Under the pieces are notes generated by a model, which worked only from the letters and a program-made list of their open reading frames with translations, did no database searches and was not told where the DNA came from. From Rhodothermales bacterium (lineage in GTDB: Bacteria > Bacteroidota > Rhodothermia > Rhodothermales > JANQRZ01): a DNA stretch of 64,000 nucleotides. Shown here in pieces: positions 14,219 to 27,402 of this stretch; within the stretch, counting starts at the first letter, position 1, and the number at the start of each line of letters is the position of its first letter. The stretch is from contig JBDUXZ010000022.1 of NCBI GenBank assembly GCA_039944855.1, positions 1 through 64,000 on the forward strand. Direction: 5' to 3'. The position numbers were made by a program, and so were the translations under genes.

Positions 14219-14547
14219 GCCAGACTCACACTCGGAGCGCCGGGGGTGAAGACGCTCCTGCCGCGTCTCGAAAGCTGTAGCGGTGGGGGTAACGAGACAC
14301 AGATACCGGAACGGGTTCTGGGATGACGGCATCTTCACATGTGAGCCGTATTGACCGCCCAGGAGAGCGCCGTGCAGACCGTGCCATGGGGGCCGTTTAT
14401 GACACTGCACACCATCAAGATGGAGGGCTACGGTCGGGCACTCGCGGGCCAAGTCGTGCAGCATTGTGTCGGCAACGGAGGAGCGCATAGCCTCCTCCAG
14501 GATGGCCTCGAGCGGCTCAGCATTGAGATCCATGGCTGTACAGGGGA

Positions 14548-17835
<3,288 letters not shown>

Positions 17836-17852
17836 AGGAGGGGCGGGCTCGG

Positions 17853-19007
17853 TTATTCGGAGTCGGTGGTGGAGCGAGCGGGGCTTGCCGTGCCGGAGGT
17901 GCGGACGCGCGCGCCGGCCACGGTGTCGGTCGTCGGGGCTACGATCACGGTCTCGCCGGCGGCGAGGTCGCCGCTGACGGCGACGACGCCGCGGGCGGGG
18001 TCCCTCGCGACGACGGCGACCTGGCGGCGCCGGATCACGCCGCCTTCGACGGTGAGCACGTAGGACACGCCGTCGGCCTCGCGGAGGGCGGTGGCAGGAA
18101 CAAGCAGTTCCTCCTCCAGCGTCTCCGACACGACGGTGCCCGTGGCGAAGAGGCCGCCGACGAGGTTGCCGGGGTTGTCGAGCCGGAGGAACACGCCGAC
18201 CTGGCGCGTGGCCGGGTCGGCCGTCGGTTGGATGCGCGAGACGGTGCCGCGGAAGGTCTGGCCGGGGTAGGCGTCGATGCGGAACTCGACGGGGTCGCCC
18301 ACCGAGATCTGCGCGGCCTGGTCCACGCCGACTTGCCCTTCGAGTTCGAGCGCGCTCGTGTTGACGACGGTGAAGAGCGTCTGGCCAGGGGTCACGGCCT
18401 CGCCGAGCTCGACCACCTTATCGCTGACAGCGCCAGAGATCGGCGAGTTGACGACGGTGCGGGAGGCCTGCTCGCCCGCCCCCGTCGCCTGGGCCTGCGC
18501 CGCTTCGAGCTGGGCCTGCGCCGCTTCGAGCTGGGTCTCGTTGCTCTGGAACTCGATCTGCGACATCGCCCCGGCCTCGTAGAGCGTCTGCGCCGACTCG
18601 TACTGTCGGCGCGCGAGGGCGACTTGGGCCTCGGCCGCGGCGACGCCCGCGCGGGCGCTGGCCGCCTGGCTGCGGATGCCCTCCGCCGTGATCGTCGCCA
18701 GCACGGCCCCGTCCCCCACACGGTCCCCTTCCTGCGCGCGGACGGAGCCGATGGTGCCGGACACCTGCGCCTTCACCTCCACGACGCGGTAGGGGTCGAG
18801 GCTGCCGGTAAGCGAAACGCCGGCGCTGATGGCGCCGCGCTCGACAGCGGCGACGTCGGACGAGACTAGCACGAGCTCGCGGGATTCAGCCGCCATCTCG
18901 GCGGGCTCGTCGGAGCCGCCGCAGCCGGTGAACGGGACCACCGCGAAGGCGATGGCCGCGAGGGCGAGCGCGGCGCGGCGCTGGAGGCGGAAAGGGAAAG
19001 CGTTCAT
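17853..19007 (-). CDS. efflux RND periplasmic adaptor subunit (MFP)
   Basis: A 384-residue lipoprotein adaptor. The signal MNAFPFRLQRRAALALAAIA ... FTGC ends in a lipobox. Next comes the lipoyl/barrel-sandwich half (KAQVSGTIGSVRAQEGDRVG), then a coiled-coil hairpin (about 115-180) with tandem LEAAQAQLEAAQAQ. The second lipoyl half (NSPISGAVSDKVVELGEAVTPG) and beta-barrel domain follow. It bridges pump and outer-membrane channel. The start is set by the signal peptide; a much longer frame upstream is Pro/Ser noise lying over the outer-membrane gene. Confidence 0.92.
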   Translation of the reverse strand: MNAFPFRLQRRAALALAAIAFAVVPFTGCGGSDEPAEMAAESRELVLVSSDVAAVERGAISAGVSLTGSLDPYRVVEVKAQVSGTIGSVRAQEGDRVGDGAVLATITAEGIRSQAASARAGVAAAEAQVALARRQYESAQTLYEAGAMSQIEFQSNETQLEAAQAQLEAAQAQATGAGEQASRTVVNSPISGAVSDKVVELGEAVTPGQTLFTVVNTSALELEGQVGVDQAAQISVGDPVEFRIDAYPGQTFRGTVSRIQPTADPATRQVGVFLRLDNPGNLVGGLFATGTVVSETLEEELLVPATALREADGVSYVLTVEGGVIRRRQVAVVARDPARGVVAVSGDLAAGETVIVAPTTDTVAGARVRTSGTASPARSTTDSE

Positions 19008-19047
19008 CGGAGATACTCGGTCGGACTCGAGGGCGAGAGGGTGGGGA

Positions 19048-20604
19048 CTACTGGTCGCCGAGGTCGTCGGCGGGGGTGATGTCGGAGGGCTCGGGCGCGG
19101 GAGGCTCGACGGGCGCCGGCGTGGCGTTCTCGGGGAGCGTGGGCTGCGCGTTCCCCAGCCCGGGCGCGACCTGGGCGCGGACGAGGTTGGAGTCGGCGAG
19201 GTAGAAGTCGGCGAGGGCTTGGACGAGGTTGCTCCGGGCCTGGAGGAGGGCGAGGCGGGCGTTCGAGACGTCGAGCTGCGTCGTGACACCCTCGTCGTAC
19301 TGGAGCGTGGTGAGGTTGTAGACGCGCTCGGCCTGGTCCACCGTCCGCTGCCGCGCGGCGATGAGCGAGCGGGCGCGCTCTTTCTCTCCGCGCGCCTGTT
19401 CGAGCTGGAGCTGCACGGCCTCGCGGAGCTGGCTCAGCTGGTACTCCGCCTGGCTCAGTTGCACACGCGCCTGCTGCACCCGTGCCGAGCGCTGGAACCC
19501 GTTGAAGATGGGGATCTGGATGCCTACGCCGACGGTGAAGTCGGGCCGCCACTCGCCGCCGAAGTCGAAGATGCCGTCGGCAAAAAGCTGGCGGGCGTAG
19601 CTGGCGCTCGCGGCGACACGCGGGAGGTAGGCCGCCCGCTCCAGCCGCACCTGTGCCTCGCGGATCTCGACCTGTTCCTGGGCCGCCAGCACCGACGCGC
19701 GCGCCGACGTGATGGCCTCGGGGTCGAGCGCGGGGTCGGCGAGCGCGTCGGCGGGCGGCAGCGTCAGCGGCGTCGTCAGCGCGAGGGGCTGGTCGTACGG
19801 GATGTTCGCGAGGCGCTTCAGGTTGAGCACGGACACCTCGAGCGCGTTCTGCGCCTGGACGAGCTGCGGGCGGAGGTTCTCCAACTCGACCTCGGCGCGG
19901 AGCACCTCCAGTTCGGAGGCGCGGCCGGCGCGGAGGCGGAGTTCCTCCTCATCGAGGAACGCCTGCGCCTGTTCGAGCGCGACGTTCGAGATCGTCACGA
20001 GTTCGCCGGCGAGGAGGGCCTGGATGTAGGCCTCCTCCACCTGGAGCCGGACATCGGCCTGCTCCTCGGTGAAGTTGTAGCGGGCGGCGTCGCGGAAGTG
20101 CCGGGCGATCTGGATGCCGGCCCCGGCCTGCGGCGCGAAGAGCACCTGCGAGCCGCTGAGCGCGAAGGAGTACGTGTTCTCCTGCCCGAACGGGAGGTCG
20201 CTGAAGAGACCACCGAGCGCGCCGAGCGCCGCGTTCGGCGCGTTCTGTTCGAGGTACTCGACGCGGTCCTCCAGCGGGAGGGTCGGGTCCGGGTTGAACA
20301 TGAGCGAGTCCGGGACAGCCGCGCCACCGCCCGTGTCGAACGACGACTGGAGGGTGCGGGTGTAGCCGGCGCTCGCGTCGATCTGCGGGTAGAGCGAGGA
20401 GTAGGCCTCACGCACCTGTGCGTCGGCGAGGTCGATCTGCGACTCGGCGAGCCCGATCTCCTCGCTCGTCGAGAGCGCGCGGGTGAGGGCGTCGGAGAGG
20501 CTGAGGGCGAGGGTGTCGCCAGGGGCGACGGCGGGCTGCGCGGCGAGCGGGCGGAGCATCGCCAGCCCGAGGAGTGCGGCGAGGGCCAGCGCGGTCCTGC
20601 TCAT
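19048..20604 (-). CDS. TolC-family outer-membrane efflux channel
   Basis: A 518-residue protein with signal MSRTALALAALLGLAM...LAAQP, then ALSLSDALTRALSTSEEIGLAES, the usual start of the TolC repeat. Long helices are rich in Ala/Leu/Gln, and the family's second repeat is visible at LPRVAASASYARQLF...VGVGIQIPIFNGFQRSARVQQAR. It ends in a Pro-rich acidic tail. First transporter gene of the operon after the regulator (44 bp), consistent with order regulator-TolC-MFP-RND. An in-frame ATG 11 codons upstream is less likely. Confidence 0.92.
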   Translation of the reverse strand: MSRTALALAALLGLAMLRPLAAQPAVAPGDTLALSLSDALTRALSTSEEIGLAESQIDLADAQVREAYSSLYPQIDASAGYTRTLQSSFDTGGGAAVPDSLMFNPDPTLPLEDRVEYLEQNAPNAALGALGGLFSDLPFGQENTYSFALSGSQVLFAPQAGAGIQIARHFRDAARYNFTEEQADVRLQVEEAYIQALLAGELVTISNVALEQAQAFLDEEELRLRAGRASELEVLRAEVELENLRPQLVQAQNALEVSVLNLKRLANIPYDQPLALTTPLTLPPADALADPALDPEAITSARASVLAAQEQVEIREAQVRLERAAYLPRVAASASYARQLFADGIFDFGGEWRPDFTVGVGIQIPIFNGFQRSARVQQARVQLSQAEYQLSQLREAVQLQLEQARGEKERARSLIAARQRTVDQAERVYNLTTLQYDEGVTTQLDVSNARLALLQARSNLVQALADFYLADSNLVRAQVAPGLGNAQPTLPENATPAPVEPPAPEPSDITPADDLGDQ

Positions 20605-20648
20605 GTGGGGAGTCCTGCTCATGCGGGGGAGGGTCACGGAGTTCGGGG

Positions 20649-21125
20649 TCAGGCAGAGGGCTGGTCGCGCTGCTGGTCGCGCCAGCGTTCCACCTTGCGG
20701 TCGAGGTCGTCGAGGAGGAAGGCGTAGAAGGAGGACCAGGCGGTGACGCGGGCTCGCGCCTCCTCCATCTCCTCCGGGAGCGTGTGGCGTGTCGTGTCGA
20801 AGAGACGGCGCGTTTCCTCCAGGCGCTGCCGGGCGAGCTCGAACATGTGCTCGCCGGGGTTGTCGCCGATCCGGTAGAAGTCGCGGCGGTCGCCGGGGAC
20901 GGTTTGGCGCTCGATGAGCTGGAGGTTCTCGAGGACGCGAGCGTTCGTGCTGACCGAGGCCTTGCTCACCTGGAGCCGCTCGGCGAGGTCGTCGAGCGAG
21001 TGGGCGCCGCCGTCGAGGAGGAGGAAGCCGAGGAGGCGACCGGCGATGCGGGGCATCCCGTGGCGCTCGGAGGTGAGCCCCATCTGCTCGATGAAGGTCT
21101 GGGAGGAGGCGTCCATGGTGGTCAT
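20649..21125 (-). CDS. GbsR/MarR-type transcriptional regulator
   Basis: A 158-residue winged-helix protein. The HTH is SLDDLAERLQVSKASVSTNARVLENLQLIERQTVPGDRRDFYRI, typical of GbsR-like regulators. C-terminal helices for dimerisation follow (ARQRLEETRRLFDTTRH). It is the first gene of the efflux operon, so probably a local repressor of it. A palindrome (21136-21151) lies just upstream of its start. ATG at 21125 or 21116 are both possible. Confidence 0.85.
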   Translation of the reverse strand: MTTMDASSQTFIEQMGLTSERHGMPRIAGRLLGFLLLDGGAHSLDDLAERLQVSKASVSTNARVLENLQLIERQTVPGDRRDFYRIGDNPGEHMFELARQRLEETRRLFDTTRHTLPEEMEEARARVTAWSSFYAFLLDDLDRKVERWRDQQRDQPSA

Positions 21126-21135
21126 GTTTAATTCA

Positions 21136-21151
21136 TTCAGTGCGGACTGAA
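21136..21151. promoter_or_regulatory. operator candidate for efflux operon
   Basis: TTCAGT and ACTGAA flank GCGG, 11 bp upstream of the regulator's first ATG, in an AT-rich promoter-like stretch (TTTAATTCATTCAG ... GTTAATGAATCA). Suits autoregulation by the GbsR-type protein; the divergent TetR gene begins 81 bp further on. Confidence 0.5.
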
Positions 21152-21231
21152 CAAAGTTAATGAATCACGGTTCCATCGATCGGACTCCTCAGTCACCGCT
21201 CCTGTCATCTCCCACGTAGCTTCACACGATC

Positions 21232-21897
21232 ATGCCGCGACTCCGACCCGACCCCGCCGCGCTGTCCCGGCGCGAGCGCGAGCGCCTGCTCCGCCGGCAG
21301 GCGATGCTTGCCGCTGCCCGTGATGTCTTCGCCGAGCGGGGCTACGTCCACGCTACGCTCGACGAGGTGGCCGAGCGGGCCGAGTTCGGGAAGGGCACGC
21401 TCTACAATTACTTCCCCGGCGGAAAGGACGAGCTGTTGCGGTCGGTGCTCGACGAGCTCTTCGACGAACTCGAAGAGCTCATGGAGCCGCTGCTCGATGC
21501 GCAGGTGACAGACACCGCGGCCCTCCGTGAGGCGCTCCACGCCTACCTCGCACGCAGCGCGCGGTACTTCTACCGGAACCGGGCCCTCTTCCACCTCATG
21601 ATGCGGGAGGCGTGGCGGCTCCAGCTTTCGGTGGTGGAGGAGAGCCGGGACTACTTCCATGCCCAGGTCGAGCGGAGTGTGGCGGCGCTGAGCGAGGTCG
21701 TCGGGCGCGCCATCGCGGCCGGGGCGATCCGGCCGTTGCCGGCTCGATCGTTCGCTCACATCATCCTAGCCAGTGTCGCTAACCACATCGCAGCGCAGGA
21801 GGTCGTCGGCTGGCCGGAGGACCCCGCTACGGCGGCCGGCGAAGCGGCGGCCTTCCTCACCACATTACTCATGGACGGTGCCACCCCCGGCCGTTGA
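21232..21897 (+). CDS. TetR/AcrR-family transcriptional regulator
   Basis: A 221-residue regulator. The N-terminal HTH, AARDVFAERGYVHATLDEVAERAEFGKGTLYNYFPGGKDELL, is canonical for TetR. The ligand-binding half is helical, with AHIILASVANHIAAQEVVG. It is divergent from the efflux operon across a 106-bp intergenic region, so it may co-control the pump; its inducer is unknown. Confidence 0.9.
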   Translation: MPRLRPDPAALSRRERERLLRRQAMLAAARDVFAERGYVHATLDEVAERAEFGKGTLYNYFPGGKDELLRSVLDELFDELEELMEPLLDAQVTDTAALREALHAYLARSARYFYRNRALFHLMMREAWRLQLSVVEESRDYFHAQVERSVAALSEVVGRAIAAGAIRPLPARSFAHIILASVANHIAAQEVVGWPEDPATAAGEAAAFLTTLLMDGATPGR

Positions 21898-21932
21898 CGC
21901 CGCCTCTGCTTGACGCAGGAGCATCGTAGGGG

Positions 21933-22045
21933 CCTCCGGCAAGGCTCCATGTCACGGGTATCCAGGCGCTGGTGAAGCGCCCCGCCAATTGAAGAAGGCC
22001 AACGGTATCCGGCCGTTTTCGGGAAGTCGCCTTCTCAACGGCGTG
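21933..22045. repeat. dispersed repeat, copy 1
   Basis: Related to 33451-33555: both start CCTCCGG(C/A)AAGGCTCC, continue GGGTATCC(A/T)GGCGCT(G/A)GTGA, then CGCCAATT...GCCAACGG(T/C)ATC and end GC-rich. By eye about three-quarters identical with a short gap. Both copies lie just after a regulator gene. No known element recognised. Confidence 0.55.
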
Positions 22046-22093
22046 AGTCTCGCAGCATTCATCGTAGCAGCATGTCGTTGTTGCCTGCACCTG

Positions 22094-24364
22094 TCACTCT
22101 GCCAACAACTCCTCAACGGGAGGGGGGCGGAGGTTGTACGCTGAGGCCATAACGCGACCGTAGGCCCCGACCGTCGCAACGAGCATGACGTCATCCTCGG
22201 CCGTCTCGGGCAGCCGGCGGGCGTGGCCGAGCACGTCGCCGCTCTCGCAGATCGGACCGACGACCTCGGCGGTCCACACGGGAGGCTCGTCGAGCCGCGT
22301 GAGGTTGACGATCTCGTGGTAGGCCCCGTAGAGTGCGGGGCGAAGGAGTGCGTTCATCCCCGCGTCGAGGCCGACGAACCGGACGTCGCCCTTCTCCTTG
22401 AGCTGCGTCACGCGAGTGAGGAGCACGCCGGCCTCGGCTACGAGGTAACGGCCGGGCTCCAGCCACAGCACGAGACCGGGGTTCGCCGCCTTGAACTGCG
22501 CGAGCGGCGCGGTCGCGGCCGCGACGTCGAAGCCCGGCGCGCTCGGCGAGTCCGGCACGCCGAGGCCGCCGCCGAGATCGAGCACGCGGACGTCGGGGAA
22601 CCGCGCAGCGAGTGCGGCGAGCGCCGCCGCCGTCTCGGCCCACGCCGAGGGGTCGGTGATCCCGCTTCCGAGGTGGGCGTGGAGCCCCACCACGCGGAGG
22701 CCGACCTCGTCCGCCCGCGCCGCAACCTCCTCCAGCGCGTCGGGCGCGACGCCGAACTTCGAGCGGGCGCCGGCCGTGCGGACGTGGGCGTGGTGCCCGC
22801 GCCCCTGCCCCGGATCGACGCGGACGAACGCCTCTCGCCCGGCGAACACGTCGGGCCACGCCTCCAGCACGAAGAGGTTGTCCACGGTGACATGCACGCC
22901 GCGCGCAAACGCCCGCTCGTACTCCGCTCGCGGCGCGAAGTTGGGCGTGAACAGCACCCGATCGGAGTCGAGGTCTGGGAAGAGGTCGAACACGCGCTCG
23001 ACCTCGGCCAGCGAAACGCACTCGAACCCGACGCCCTCGTCGTGGAGGACGCGGAGGACGTCGGGGTGCGGGTTCGCCTTGAGCGCGTAGAGCACGCGGT
23101 CGACCGGCTCCACCCCGAGCAGGGTCCGCGCCGCCCGGCGGAGGGTGGTGGCGTCGTAGACGTAGCGCGGCGTCGCCTCCTCGGCCAGCGCCAGCAGGTC
23201 AGCACGGCGGTCGCGCCACCAGACAGGCCGCGCCGACGGCCCGTGCCGTCGGCCCATCACCACGTCGAGCGTCGGCCCGAACACGGGTCCGTCGGCGACA
23301 GCGCCGAACTGGCGGGCGTGCACCTCGCGCGCGATCCGGTCGGCCTGCTCGGGGTCCACGACGAAGGTGAGGTTGAGGTCGCTCGCGGCTTGGCTGACGA
23401 GGTGGACGGGGTGGCCTTCGAGCACCTCCAGCGTCGGGGCCAGTTCAGGCAGCACGGCGCGAAGGCCGGGGCCGACGAGGCTGACGGCAGCGTAGGGCCC
23501 GGCGGCGCGGGCGTCGCAGTAGGCACGGAGGTCGGCCAGCAGCGACTCCACCACGCGCGCGTCGAGCGCGTTAGCGACGGGGTCGAGCGTGACGCTGACG
23601 TTGGTCTCGGAGGTTGAGACGAGGTCGACCGAGAGCCCGTGCCGCTTGAATGCAGCGAACACGTCGGCGAGGAAGCCGACCTGCTGCCACATCCCGGAGG
23701 ACTCCATCGCGACGAGCGTGACGTCCCGCTTTATGGAGAGGGCGAGGACGCCGGCCCCGGCGTCGGGCGCGGCATCAGAGATGACGGTGCCCTCGGCCTC
23801 GGGGCGGAGCGTGGAGCGGAGGTGGATGGGGATGCCGGCGCGGCGGGCGGATTCGATGGTCCGCGGGTGGAGCACCTTCGCGCCGGTCGAGGCCAACTCC
23901 TGCGCCTCGGCGTAGCCGACGTGCCGGAGCAACCGCGCCGACGGCACCATCCGGGGGTCGGCCGTGAAGAGGCCGGGCACGTCGCTCCAGATCTCCAGCC
24001 GCTCCGCGCCGAGCAGCGCGGCGCCGTAGAGGTCGCGGCCGAGCACCTCGAAGTGCGGCGCGAGCCGGGACTCCGCGGTCATGCCGAGGTCGCGGGCGAG
24101 CGCGTGGTGCCGCTCGCGGAGGTCGTCGACCGCGTGGGCGACGGCCTCCGGGTCGTCGGTGAAGGCGCCGCGCGCGGCCTCGTTCAGCAGGCGGTCGAGC
24201 GTATCGGAGACGCCGGCGAGGGCGGAGCAGACGAGGAGCGGCCGTCGGCCGTCGGCGGCCGTGGCGCGGGCGGCAGCGGCGATGGTGCGCCAGCCGTCTG
24301 CTGTGGCGACGCTGGTGCCGCCGAACTTGAGGACGGCCCAGTGGGTCAGGCGAGCTTCGGACAC
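22094..24364 (-). CDS. LysC-LysA fusion: degenerate aspartate kinase with diaminopimelate decarboxylase
   Basis: A 756-residue fusion. The C-terminal half is a full meso-diaminopimelate decarboxylase, the last step of lysine synthesis: PLP lysine in VLYALKANP (K429), LHAHLGS (562-566), GGG at 598-600, EPGRYLV (636-642), catalytic ICESGD (C706) and YNLRP. The N-terminal half starts as an aspartate kinase (VLKFGGTSV, 11-19) and resumes at AALLGAERLEIWSDVPGLFTADPR through TGAKVLHPRT, then regulatory ACT-like domains. The intervening 120-140 residues, including the GRGGSD catalytic loop, are missing at about residue 113. The kinase is therefore probably inactive. Such fusions exist in Xanthomonas and some Bacteroidota. 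Confidence 0.9.
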   Translation of the reverse strand: MSEARLTHWAVLKFGGTSVATADGWRTIAAAARATAADGRRPLLVCSALAGVSDTLDRLLNEAARGAFTDDPEAVAHAVDDLRERHHALARDLGMTAESRLAPHFEVLGRDLYGAALLGAERLEIWSDVPGLFTADPRMVPSARLLRHVGYAEAQELASTGAKVLHPRTIESARRAGIPIHLRSTLRPEAEGTVISDAAPDAGAGVLALSIKRDVTLVAMESSGMWQQVGFLADVFAAFKRHGLSVDLVSTSETNVSVTLDPVANALDARVVESLLADLRAYCDARAAGPYAAVSLVGPGLRAVLPELAPTLEVLEGHPVHLVSQAASDLNLTFVVDPEQADRIAREVHARQFGAVADGPVFGPTLDVVMGRRHGPSARPVWWRDRRADLLALAEEATPRYVYDATTLRRAARTLLGVEPVDRVLYALKANPHPDVLRVLHDEGVGFECVSLAEVERVFDLFPDLDSDRVLFTPNFAPRAEYERAFARGVHVTVDNLFVLEAWPDVFAGREAFVRVDPGQGRGHHAHVRTAGARSKFGVAPDALEEVAARADEVGLRVVGLHAHLGSGITDPSAWAETAAALAALAARFPDVRVLDLGGGLGVPDSPSAPGFDVAAATAPLAQFKAANPGLVLWLEPGRYLVAEAGVLLTRVTQLKEKGDVRFVGLDAGMNALLRPALYGAYHEIVNLTRLDEPPVWTAEVVGPICESGDVLGHARRLPETAEDDVMLVATVGAYGRVMASAYNLRPPPVEELLAE

Positions 24365-24498
24365 GGGAGGTCGGGTTCAATGTGCGCCGAGGCGCCGAGG
24401 GTGAGGCGATCCTTTAAGTGCGATGATGAGGCCGCAGCCTGCAGCCGCCGACTACTCGAGCGGCGCGTATGCGAGCCCGTGTTTCGGGTTCATCGGGA

Positions 24499-24582
24499 TC
24501 ACCAGCTGGCCGGTTCGGGTTGCGGATCGCATCCGACGAGGAGCACGGATGTGAGCACGGATACGGCGATCACGTCTTCCAT
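24499..24582 (-). CDS. possible 27-residue lipoprotein or lipoprotein remnant
   Basis: MEDVIAVSVLTSVLLVGC followed by DPQPEPASW and stop. It has a good lipobox (LVGC) but almost no mature part. It could be an entericidin-like small lipoprotein or the 5' end of a truncated gene in the 265-bp gap between lysC-lysA and the cupin gene. Weak evidence. Confidence 0.3.
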   Translation of the reverse strand: MEDVIAVSVLTSVLLVGCDPQPEPASW

Positions 24583-24629
24583 GGGACGCCTGCGTTGGTG
24601 ATGGAGGCTACGGGGCCTTGACTCCGGCC

Positions 24630-25439
24630 TCAGTTCTCCTGGAAGACCTCCCTGGCCACGCCGATAGCGGTGACGGCGTTGGGCCAGCCGGAGTAGAAAG
24701 CGAGGTGCGTGATCGCCCCTATCAGCTCGTTCTCCGTCACCCCGTTCTGCAGCGCCAGGCCGAGGTGGGACCGGAGCTGAGGCGGGCGGTTCATCGCGAC
24801 GAGCGCGCTGACGGTTACCAGGCTCCGGTCGCGCTGGGAGAGTTCGGGGCTCGCCCACACCTGCCCGTAGAGGACGTCGTCCGTAAGGCCAGCCAACTGA
24901 GGGGCGATGTCGCCCATGAGCTGCTGCGCACGCGACGGCCCGTCCTCGCCGGACTCAGGCGGCGGGGGCGACCCCGCGGCGTACTGCTCGTCCGTGACCG
25001 GCTCCATCCACTCGGTGGACGGCCCCTCATCGGGGCGCTCCACCGTGGCGACGTGGGTCATGGGGGCGTCCGATGAGGCCCCATGCCAGTGCTTCACGCC
25101 GGGCGGGATCACGACGACATCGCCGGGGTGGATTTCCTGAACCGGGCCGCCCCAGTGCTGCACGCGCCCGGTGCCGGCGGTGACGACGAGGGTCTGGCCG
25201 AGGGGGTGCGCGTGCCAGTGGGTCCGGGCGCCGGGCTCGAAGGCGACCGTCGCGCCGTAGGTCCTGGCAGGCGCCTCCGACTCGAACCTCCCGCTCACTT
25301 GGACGGCGCCGGTGAAGTTCTCGGCCGGCGCCGGTTGGGACGGCGACGCCCCCCGGACGACGGTCAGGCCGTCCTGGGCATGGGCGAGCCCTGGGGCGAC
25401 GAGGGCGAGGAACAGGGCTGTGGCGGCTATTCGTGTCAT
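24630..25439 (-). CDS. secreted cupin / carboxymuconolactone decarboxylase-like fusion
   Basis: A 269-residue exported protein (signal [22 protein letters not shown]). A cupin domain follows (about 45-125): [14 protein letters not shown] with three metal-ligand type His, and [10 protein letters not shown] with the last one. The C-terminal carboxymuconolactone decarboxylase/AhpD-like domain (about 170-265) has [24 protein letters not shown] and [15 protein letters not shown] do not see the AhpD CxxC. This pairing occurs in proteins linked to aldehyde or quinone handling. It ends the minus-strand redox gene set. Confidence 0.88.
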   Translation of the reverse strand: MTRIAATALFLALVAPGLAHAQDGLTVVRGASPSQPAPAENFTGAVQVSGRFESEAPARTYGATVAFEPGARTHWHAHPLGQTLVVTAGTGRVQHWGGPVQEIHPGDVVVIPPGVKHWHGASSDAPMTHVATVERPDEGPSTEWMEPVTDEQYAAGSPPPPESGEDGPSRAQQLMGDIAPQLAGLTDDVLYGQVWASPELSQRDRSLVTVSALVAMNRPPQLRSHLGLALQNGVTENELIGAITHLAFYSGWPNAVTAIGVAREVFQEN

Positions 25440-25535
25440 GGTGTCGCGGGGGTTGGCGTGGGCGTGTCGGTTCTAGAGGCGCTCTGTAGGCGATGCCAGC
25501 GGTGCATCGGGATGCCGCGGGCGACGCGGGGTCTG

Positions 25536-26573
<1,038 letters not shown>

Positions 26574-26614
26574 TCAGAGGGAGGTGGGGTGCGTGGGGGA
26601 TTGGCGAGAACGCG

Positions 26615-27295
26615 TCACCGCAGGAAGCCGATATCCCGGAGCCAGCGCTGGACCTGCTCGTCGGCCTCCCGCCTCCGCTCCCCCTCCATCACGAACAGGA
26701 CGCCGTCCCGCTCGATGCCGCCGGTGATCGAGAGGCCGTCGAGGACCCGGCTGTCGGGGGCCAACTCGCGCACCGTCCGGAAGCCGCTGCCCACGCCGTA
26801 TCCGGCGTTCGTGTTGAACGGGACGACGGTCTTCCCGCTCAGGTCGTGCGCGTGGAGGAAGCTCTTCATGGGGGGCGGGAGCTGCATGCCCCACGTCGGG
26901 AAGCCCAGGAAGACCACGTCGAACGAGTCGAGGTCTATCCGGGTCGTCAGCGGAGGCAAGAACCCCGATTCGTTCTCCTCCTCAACCTGCCGAACGATCT
27001 CCTCGTAGTCCTCCGGGTACGGCGTCTCCAGCTCCAGCGACACGAGCTCGCCGCCGACGCGACTCTGGATGAGCCGGGCAACGGCCTCGGTGTTCCGCGT
27101 GCGTGTGAGGTAGACGATGACGATCCGCTCCTCGTCCGCAGCGGTGATCGAATCCGCGACGGGCGCTGCGACGGTGGAGGCTCGCGACACCTCCTCCCGG
27201 TCGGAGCAGCCGGCGAGCGCGAGGAACGCGGCTAACCAGAGGAACAGCGAAGGACCCGTTCGACACGGGCGAATCGGGAGTCTTCCGGTGCTCAT
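26615..27295 (-). CDS. flavodoxin-fold lipoprotein
   Basis: A 226-residue protein with a lipoprotein signal (MSTGRLP...LWLAAFLALAGC). A flavodoxin-like domain follows: IVIVYLTRTRNTEAVARLI is the FMN phosphate loop, FDVVFLGFPTWGMQLPPPMK the second FMN loop. The C-terminus carries EGERRREADEQVQRWL. An FMN carrier outside the cytoplasmic membrane is unusual; delivery of electrons to envelope reductases is inference. An upstream ATG at 27358 would add 21 residues before the signal and is less likely. Confidence 0.85.
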   Translation of the reverse strand: MSTGRLPIRPCRTGPSLFLWLAAFLALAGCSDREEVSRASTVAAPVADSITAADEERIVIVYLTRTRNTEAVARLIQSRVGGELVSLELETPYPEDYEEIVRQVEEENESGFLPPLTTRIDLDSFDVVFLGFPTWGMQLPPPMKSFLHAHDLSGKTVVPFNTNAGYGVGSGFRTVRELAPDSRVLDGLSITGGIERDGVLFVMEGERRREADEQVQRWLRDIGFLR

Positions 27296-27402
27296 GCGTT
27301 CCCCGTCGCCGTGGAAGGCGGAGAAGGTGGAGTCGGGGCCGAGGGTGCGCGTGTGCATGTCGGTTCGTGGGTCGTCGTGGCTCCGAGTCGTAGCGGGGGT
27401 CG

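Larger units (their letters stand above)
13067..14547. other. gene-poor decayed / replication-like region
   Basis: No intact gene supported over about 1.5 kb. It contains a response-regulator fragment (13456-13563), two strong hairpins (13340-13360 and 13591-13611), iteron-like repeats with two DnaA boxes (13886-14112) and an inverted repeat at 14194-14218. Base composition is less GC-rich than the flanking operons in several patches. Confidence 0.6.

Noticed and set aside
14210-14533. 107-codon minus-strand frame near the putative origin
   Set aside because: First 40 residues look plausible but the rest does not, and it overlaps the inverted repeat; too weak to call a Rep or any gene.
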